64,000 nt of DNA, from the NCBI RefSeq assembly GCF_037975245.1, contig NC_092580.1:9647001-9711000 (forward strand). The letters run 5' to 3'. Source of the stretch: Apostichopus japonicus. Its lineage: Eukaryota > Echinodermata > Holothuroidea > Aspidochirotida > Stichopodidae. A program made the position numbers and the translations under genes. Of this stretch, positions 57,801 through 64,000 are shown piece by piece; within the stretch, counting starts at the first letter, position 1, and every line of letters starts with the position of its first letter. The notes beneath the pieces were generated by a model. It was not told the origin of the DNA. It worked only from the letters and a program-made list of their open reading frames with translations, and ran no database searches.

Positions 57801-60800
57801 GAGAAGGAACTTTATTATAACATTTAAAATGATGTCATCATTGCAGAAGACCCAAATGTCATACTAATGTGTTCATGTATGAACATGACACTAATTGTGA
57901 CCTCACTGATGCTACCGGCTAACATTATATTTACTGCTGCACTAGCTTTATGAGGCATGACACCATCAAGTCATTCTGCACAAATACAATTGTTTTATTG
58001 ACTAGTATTAAACATCCTGCTTGTGGGTGGACAGGGGGTCATTTAGGTCAGAAGAAATATTTCCTGTATACTGAAAAAAAACATCTCAAATAAAAAAAAG
58101 TGGTTGGTGTTACTTGAGTGTCTCTTCCTGAAAAGCCTTATATAAATGGCATGACTCACTATTAATAGGGCAATGATATATTTAACACAAATTGGGTTAA
58201 AAGATTACTGTATCTTCATATTGTGGGCAACACATTGAAATTTTGTATTCAAGCTTTTGTTTTCAACTAATGAGTGGTAATAAGAAGGTTATGGTAGGTA
58301 TATACAATATTACCATAGATCTAGATGAAATCCTCGGTGGTTGACAATCTACAAAGCCTTAACAGAAACACCACATTGCCACAGTGAAACAAGGAAACAT
58401 TGAGTTTATATATGAGACTCTTTCCTGGATTATTCTACCAATTAGGCAGAATTGTACGGTAAACTTCAACGCATTGGCAAAGTTAGGGACATATTTTCTT
58501 TGCTTTGAGCAGTTTAACTCCCAAGAATAGTTCTTTCTATTTGTGACGGAATCTCTCCAAACCATCAACAAAATTTCACAGCGGAAAGATCAAACTAAAC
58601 CACTGAGCAACATCAGGGAGATCATTACTACCGAGCTATCACTTAAAAGCACATTAATGCCTTTACTATGGGTGAATGAATGAGTGTCAATGCATGGTCG
58701 GAATGAACTTGCTGTTCGAGCCTTACAAGGCACGGCTACTGCAGGTTAATTGGAACTTTTTTAGGAAAACAGACAATCAATTGCAATTTAAATTAAAGAA
58801 TGAAATGGAAGACAAGCAGCACACAATTTGGAAGCTCCAGATGAGTGAAGGAAACTACTTAGGAAAAATAATGGGAGGTTGCTCCAGACCTGGCAAACCC
58901 ACCCTGCCGGGATGTACAGTACCCCTACACTAAGAAAAAATAAAAATATAAAATAGTTCCCTGTGACTGGACTGTTCCCCAGAGGAGGACAATTCTGATG
59001 GTGTTTTACTCACAAGTCCTCTAGTCACCGGGTTCCTAAACAAGGGGCCCCTCTGCCAGGGCTGAAGCCCCCTCCCAGTTTAAAAAAATCTTATGTCTCT
59101 TGGGAACTTTAATTATTTTTTTGAGTAGGTTTTTTAAACTAAGTATTTAACTAAGAAGTGATGGATTAGGGGATAAAGAAGGAGGGTGTTTTTTAAGGAT
59201 TTTTTGTTTGAGATAATTAGTTGGTCGAAAAGTGGTAAAGAGTTTGCTGCTTCAAGGAGCGTACTAGTGGCGATATAGCTAGGGATATTGTGGCAAATTC
59301 TAAGTAAATTCTAAGTATTTATAATGTTTAATTGGGAAACTTGAGATTTATTACAGCTAAGGAGGCAGATACTGCCATATAATTGGTTTAAATTTTGAAT
59401 GATAAATTTGTAATAAAATATGTGTGGATAGGTATTTTAGATCACTTAGGCTTTTAAGTGGGTTTAGGATTCTCCAAGCTTTGCTGACAATGAGATTAAT
59501 GTGTTTCTTAAAATTTAGTTTATTGTCTAGGGTGATTCCTAGGTAAACAGCTTCTTTGCTGGGGAAGATGTCAGTCGTGAAAAGATTAATACTGTAGTCC
59601 TCGGTCGAGTCATTGGAAAAAGGGTACTTAAAGATTACAAGCTTAGATTTATTTGGATTAATTTTAACTCTCCATTTACTACACCAGGAATGTTAGGGTA
59701 TTGGCGAATCTTTGTAGTGCACTGATGCATAGGGAAATTCTTTTACATGTATGCCAATTAGAAAGATTGTCGGCGAACTGACTGCATTGTTGAGTTTATT
59801 GTATGGGAGATTGTAAACATACTTACTACTATGGGACTATCACCTTATACCATTTTATAAGTATTATCATCGTCAGCCGCAGGATTTTCCCACTAGCTTT
59901 GAAACATGGATTGTTCATGACCAGCGTAGCAGCTAGATCATGCCACTATTAAAGTTGTCCTGTAATCATCATTGTATTGTCATGTCAGTGGCTACCCTAA
60001 CTACACACACAGTACTCACAACAAAATAAATGTGTTTTGATTCCTTGCCGGAGGCAAAAGGAATCTATGTAGAGGTGGTGACGTGTGTACTGTGTATATG
60101 AGCCCTTGCTCGTGAATATGGTAACTCAAAAAGTTCATAGTCTTCATGCTTTGTATGTAGATCCATCTTATTGAGTATAAGAACCCTATTCTATTCTGTG
60201 ATGGTCATAGGTCAACAGAGGTCAAAGTCTGAAAACCTTGTAAGCACAATAACTCAAAATTTTCTTAGTCCACTTTTTGATATTACCTGCTAGGGTGGTG
60301 CTTGTAAAACTGTTACCTACCAAATGTCTGTGCCTGTAAAGGTTTTAAGAAACCTAGTGTTTGATACTGATTGTGTCAAGTATGTGTTGCTTCTACATTA
60401 CAAGGTGGAACCACATCCTGTAATAGCATGACTCATATTATAGAAATTGCCAAGATTATCATGGTATTTGAACCAACCAAATATTGCATGTACACTGTAG
60501 ATGAATCTTTAAAATCCAAAGACAGCTTAGCAAATATTTAGCAGAGTAGTTTATGTTTCAAGGAGCAATCAGGAAGTTGGCTGAGCCAACCTTAGTATCT
60601 CAGCAATCAATTGCTAGAGTAATAAAGGATTTCTCTGGTAGAAGCAGTTGCCATCAAACTATTTCTGTAATATCCTGAGCTAAGAATTTCATATGGCAGT
60701 GTACTGTGGGAAGAATTATCTCGTCTTGTACACCCTAAACTGACCTTTTACTATTATTACTATACCATGTGGTAATTATCATAGTGATGGGTAAGCTGTA

Positions 60801-62996
60801 ACACACATCAGATCTCTTTAGCTTTTGTCACCTCAATTTGTTTATTAACAGTCTCTGACAATTACTGTCAATGAGTAATCTACTATAATGACATTTGAAT
60901 GTCTTCATTAGGTTAAATTTCTATACATGTTGTATGATATTTGGTCATCGGGTAGTGGTTTTTCTTGATAGTTAATAATAATGTTCCATATTTTGCAGTA
61001 ACTGAGACATTTCAGATCGTTTCTATTGCCTGATTTAGAAATTTATGGGTTGAACAAACAGACCCCTCTTCAATATTAAAGCTATAGTGTGAACAAGCCC
61101 CAACTAATAAGATTCTCATCTCAGTAACATTTTGCATTCATACAATTATTTTCTCAAGATTTTATCAAATACATATATTTTTTTGACAATACTATATGTA
61201 TAGATATTAACCATCATTATCAGTCTCAATCAGGATGTAGAGTATCTATTAAACTGATAACTATACTCCACAGGATCTCTTTGGTGTTGCACAAGCTCTG
61301 GCAGCTGAACTATATGAGAAAGGTGACGTTATTCTATCTGGGAGTGATATGTGCGAGATGACTCCCATGCAACTGTATGCAATCACAGAGAGATTAAAGT
61401 TACCACTGCCAACATGTGGTAAGTTCGTGTGATCATGGCTAAGGTACACTAACAGTACCTTTACACTATGCGATTAGTATTCATCCGGTTGAAATTACTT
61501 CAGGGAATAATTTAACCTGGTTTTGCATTGCAAAGTGCTATGCAAAACGGGTGCATTGCAATTCAAATGGAAATATGTAACATTGTGTATAGCTGGTTTT
61601 GTACTCAGGGACCATAGTAGTATAGTTTACACAACAATTTCCAAAGCCTTCACATCTGCTACACAAATATTTACACTTAATGATTCTGTGTACTTGTAGC
61701 ATCATACAGACAGCTCAATCCATACTGTCAGTGACGTAATGCAGTAGGCATTATCGTGTCTAGTTTGAAAAAGTACAGAAATTATTACCCTGAGATAAAT
61801 GAGATTCACATCAGGCTGCAGTGATGTCCTGTGCTGTGCAGACTGAACTATCCAGCTTGGAGTTAGCGATGATCCCTCTCTAACTTAGAAAGGTTAAAGT
61901 GTTTGTGCTCATGTAAATGCACTGCAAGAAACATTGTTTATGTATGGTCAAGGTATAGCTGCCAATTTCTCATGGATACTTTCCACCATATCATGTAAAT
62001 GCTTTGCAGGAATACGTGGTGTCACAAACACTGAAACAGTGTTTATGTATGGTCAAGGTATAGCTGCCAATTTCTCATGGATACTTTCCACCATCTCATG
62101 TAAATGCTTTGCAGGAATACGTATTGTAACAGACACTGCAACAATGTTTATGTATGGTCAAGATATGCAGTAGCTGCCAATTTCTCATGGATACTTTCTG
62201 CCATCTCCCTCCAATTCCTTTGATTCATTTCCATTCCAAACAAAGCTTTGGACACATATAGAATAACAGTACTTTGATTTATTGACAACTTGTCCACTCT
62301 ATCTTTTACATATCTCTCTGACAGGTTCAAATGATGCACGCAATGATATCGGCCACATCATGGATTTTCTGGCAACTTTGAAATATTTACGTGTAAGATA
62401 TGATAGACTTTACTTTAATCAGTACAGGATAAATTCCGAATCCCCTTGAGCAGGCTGATTGTTTGTTATAAGATTGCCTGCAGTGAGTTATGCAGATACA
62501 GTTGATAATGTGTTGCATTTGTAGGAATAGCATACTCAGTTGCTATTTATTTACAAATTATGTGTTATTGGGTCAGTTACACAATGTTATAGCAATGAAC
62601 ATTATACAGTAGTCCAAAGCAGCAAGTATTATGTGCCAGAATTCTTGTTGTTAGTCCACACATCAATGAGGAAGAAATCATGTCTATTCTTTTTTAATGT
62701 TCTGCAGCAATGGTCATATTGAGCTAGCCCCTCTAAAAAGTGAAAGGGAGGAGGGATGCAGGTATTTTTGACATTTCATAAAATTAAAAAATTAAATAGA
62801 TAAACTTTTCCTTGGTTATCTCAATAGATCAGCTAACATATTAGACGACAAGCATCGGTATGTATGATATGATACTTTTATGATATTTTTATGATTTCAG
62901 ATTGCGGGGTCTACACATAACCTTGGAACCAGCAATCGGAAGGTTGTACAGCTACCTTTTGACCTCAGCTCATTCAAAGCTATAGAAAAATTGCAG
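54769..62996 (+). CDS. NISCH: Nischarin, 3'-partial (first five coding exons)
   Basis: Exons 54769-54855, 56717-56980, 61274-61418, 62325-62392 and 62901-62996 give 220 residues in phase (0, 0, 1, 0, 0). The start CACCATGG is a strong Kozak site. The PX domain spans about residues 12-118, with WTVKHRYSEF (the Arg binds the phosphoinositide), LPPKKLFG and FIEKRRSDLEEYLQKVL. DLFGVAQALAAELYEKGD, TPMQLYAITERL, DIGHIMDFLATLKYLR and LGTSNRKVVQLPFDLSSF then follow the nischarin order closely. Nischarin is an endosomal PX protein that binds integrin alpha-5, Rac/PAK and LKB1 and restrains cell migration. The leucine-rich repeats and C-terminus lie beyond 64000. Confidence 0.95.
55738..56600 (+). repeat. 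~99-bp tandem repeat x 9, NISCH intron 1
   Basis: The GCATGATAAAGTGTACATGT landmark recurs near 55756, 55856, 55955, 56054, 56153, 56252, 56351, 56449 and 56549. Units differ by a few substitutions; the last is the most worn. The array ends about 120 bp before the exon 2 acceptor. Confidence 0.95.
56717..56980 (+). CDS. NISCH: NISCH exon 2: PX domain core
   Basis: 88 codons, acceptor TCTCAACAG|GTT, donor TTTAT|GTAAGT. Holds HWTVKHRYSEF, LPPKKLFG and the C-terminal helices of the PX fold. The frame shown by a simple ORF search at 56643 is a different, false frame. Confidence 0.95.
56981..59329 (+). other. NISCH intron 2, first part; nothing recognised
   Basis: A-runs near 57481 and 58074. 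An 85-residue open frame at 58676 has no family likeness and lies just downstream, in minus sense, of a LINE relic. Confidence 0.45.
59330..59790 (-). pseudogene. Decayed LINE reverse transcriptase fragment in NISCH intron 2
   Basis: The minus strand from 59780 reads QFADNLSNWHTC (a worn FADD catalytic box). After a frameshift come CSKWRVKINPNKSKLVIF, EAVYLGITLDNKLNFKKHI and AWRILNPLKSLSDL. This order (FADD, W.IN..K, YLG..LD..L.F..HI) is the palm and thumb of Jockey/I-type LINE reverse transcriptases. Stops and a frameshift show it is dead. It is antisense to NISCH. Confidence 0.82.
60040..60330 (+). repeat. Dispersed AGGTCA-bearing repeat, NISCH intron 2
   Basis: Starts 'ccttgccggaggcaaaagga' and continues with 'gtagatccatcttattgagt' and 'gtctgaaaaccttgtaagca'. 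A perfect DR4 (AGGTCA, ACAG, AGGTCA) lies at 60209-60224. Confidence 0.75.
60331..61273 (+). other. NISCH intron 2, last part; nothing recognised
   Basis: 0.9 kb of AT-rich intron ending at the CTCCACAG acceptor. Confidence 0.5.
61274..61418 (+). CDS. NISCH: NISCH exon 3
   Basis: Acceptor TCCACAG|GAT, donor TGTG|GTAAGT, phase 1. Encodes DLFGVAQALAAELYEKGD and TPMQLYAITERLKLPLP, parallel to ITAALAEELFEKGE and LQLYAVTEQL in vertebrate nischarin. Confidence 0.95.
61930..62215 (+). repeat. ~105-bp tandem repeat x 3, NISCH intron 3
   Basis: TTTATGTATGGTCAAGGTAT recurs near 61936, 62042 and 62146. Each unit contains TGCTTTGCAG, an acceptor-like sequence. The third unit is truncated. Confidence 0.9.
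62325..62392 (+). CDS. NISCH: NISCH exon 4
   Basis: 68 bp, acceptor CTGACAG|GTT, donor TTACGT|GTAAGA. Encodes SNDARNDIGHIMDFLATLKY. Found by phase and homology, as it is too short for an ORF search. Confidence 0.92.
62901..62996 (+). CDS. NISCH: NISCH exon 5
   Basis: 32 codons, acceptor GATTTCAG|ATT, donor TTGCAG|GTAACT, phase 0. Encodes LGTSNRKVVQLPFDLSSFKA, leading to the leucine-rich repeats in exons not in this window. Confidence 0.92.
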
Positions 62997-63127
62997 GTAA
63001 CTTTTGAAGAAAGTATGGATGAAAGACGTCTAATAGCTTTGATCATTTGTTTCTCAGCAGTCTTTCAAGTATTTATGTAATGGAAAGAACAAAGAAATGT
63101 ATGGCTAGACTGAGATTCAAACCAGTG

Positions 63128-63690
63128 ACCTCCCAAGCCCAGAGTTTGTGGTGATCCCAACGTACCCATTTCTATGCTTGGGCAGAATCCACATAGCCCA
63201 GAGTTTGTGGTGATCCCTACATACCCATTTCTATGCTTGGGCAGAAGCCACAGTAACTTGCATAGCCCAGAGTTTGTGGTGATCCCTACATACCCATTTC
63301 TTTGCTTGGGCAGAAGCCACAGTACCTTCCATAGCCCAGAGTTTGTGGTGATCCCTACATACCCATTTCTATGTTTGGGCAGAAGCCACAGTACCTTCCA
63401 TAGCCCAGAGTTTGTGGTGATCCCAACGTACCCATTTCTTTGCTTGGGCAGAAGCCACAGTACCTGCCATAGCCCATAGTTTGTGGTGATCCCTACATAC
63501 CCATTTGTATGCTTGGGCAGAATCCACATAGCCCAGAGTTTGTGGTGATCCCTACATACCCATTTCTATGCTTGGGCAGAATCCACATAGCCCAGAGTTT
63601 GTGGTGATCCCTACATACCCATTTCTATGCTTGGGCAGAATCCACATAGCCCAGAGTTTGCGGTGATCCCTACATACCCATGACTAGGGA
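63128..63690 (+). repeat. ~59/71-bp tandem repeat x 9, NISCH intron 5
   Basis: GCCCAGAGTTTGTGGTGATC followed by CCTACATACCCATTTCTATG recurs nine times. Central units carry an extra AGTACCTTCCAT-type segment (about 71 bp); outer units are about 59 bp. Open frames run through it on both strands but are repeat-borne. Confidence 0.93.
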
Positions 63691-64000
63691 TCATGATCCA
63701 CTTTCATTTGATACACTTTCATTCGATAATAATATAAGTAAATGAATACTTGGCTGTGACTGCAGAGTTTGTAATGTAGAGGTCACAGGTTTCAATCCTG
63801 TTCTAATCATAACATTCGTTGCTGCTTTCCATTTGTCTAAAATTTCCCAGTCAGTTTCCTATCTTTCATTACTTCTATATAATAACTAAGTATTTTGCTG
63901 TAGCAATACTCCTTATGTCCTTGTTTTTTGAGTGTTATGCTAATTTAGTATATATGTCAAGAATGACCTCATGTGACCCACAATAATGAAATGTTTTCAA
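63691..64000 (+). other. NISCH intron 5, continues beyond the window
   Basis: A tRNA-like B-box stretch (GGTCACAGGTTTCAATCCTG, 63780-63799) suggests a SINE fragment. Otherwise nothing recognised. Confidence 0.35.

Overview
This is a stretch of animal nuclear DNA. It holds four intron-split genes with GT-AG junctions, long introns, AATAAA/ATTAAA poly(A) signals, DNA-transposon relics and LINE relics. The proteins are animal housekeeping proteins (ribophorin I, TMBIM4, nischarin). The AT-rich introns, abundant small transposons with G-run ends and intron minisatellites suggest a marine invertebrate, probably a deuterostome such as an echinoderm. The species is an inference and not proven here.

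Layout. (1) 1-12319, plus strand: the 3' part of a gene for a protein with three MATH (TRAF-like) domains, a short coiled coil and a long proline/serine-rich tail. Its third visible intron carries a 5-kb minisatellite. (2) 31927-16770, minus strand: a complete 11-exon RPN1 gene (603 aa), the ribophorin I subunit of oligosaccharyltransferase. Intron 7 ends in a 100-bp tandem array made from the 3' splice site and first half of exon 8. Intron 1 holds a 2.4-kb hAT-like transposon with a second transposon nested inside it. (3) 37383-40996, plus strand: a complete 5-exon TMBIM4 (Lifeguard 4) gene, 237 aa. (4) 54769-62996, plus strand: the first five coding exons of nischarin (NISCH), with the PX domain and the following conserved region. 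The leucine-rich repeats and the rest lie beyond the right edge.

Between TMBIM4 and NISCH (about 43.0-51.2 kb) is a transposon nest. It contains two inverted copies of an unclassified element (CAGGYGCGTATCCAGG termini, 5-bp target duplications) and a foldback-like structure with ends made of 22-bp tandem repeats. It also has a 343-bp element with a perfect 8-bp target duplication and two decayed LINE pieces. A module of about 105 bp recurs six times across these otherwise different elements. A separate dispersed repeat family carrying AGGTCA half-sites, several spaced as DR4, occurs in introns and spacers throughout.

The genes are independent housekeeping loci and there is no operon logic. 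RPN1 and TMBIM4 are divergent, and the MATH gene and RPN1 converge. The most notable features are structural: an exon-derived satellite next to its own exon, nested elements with intact target duplications, and the shared module.
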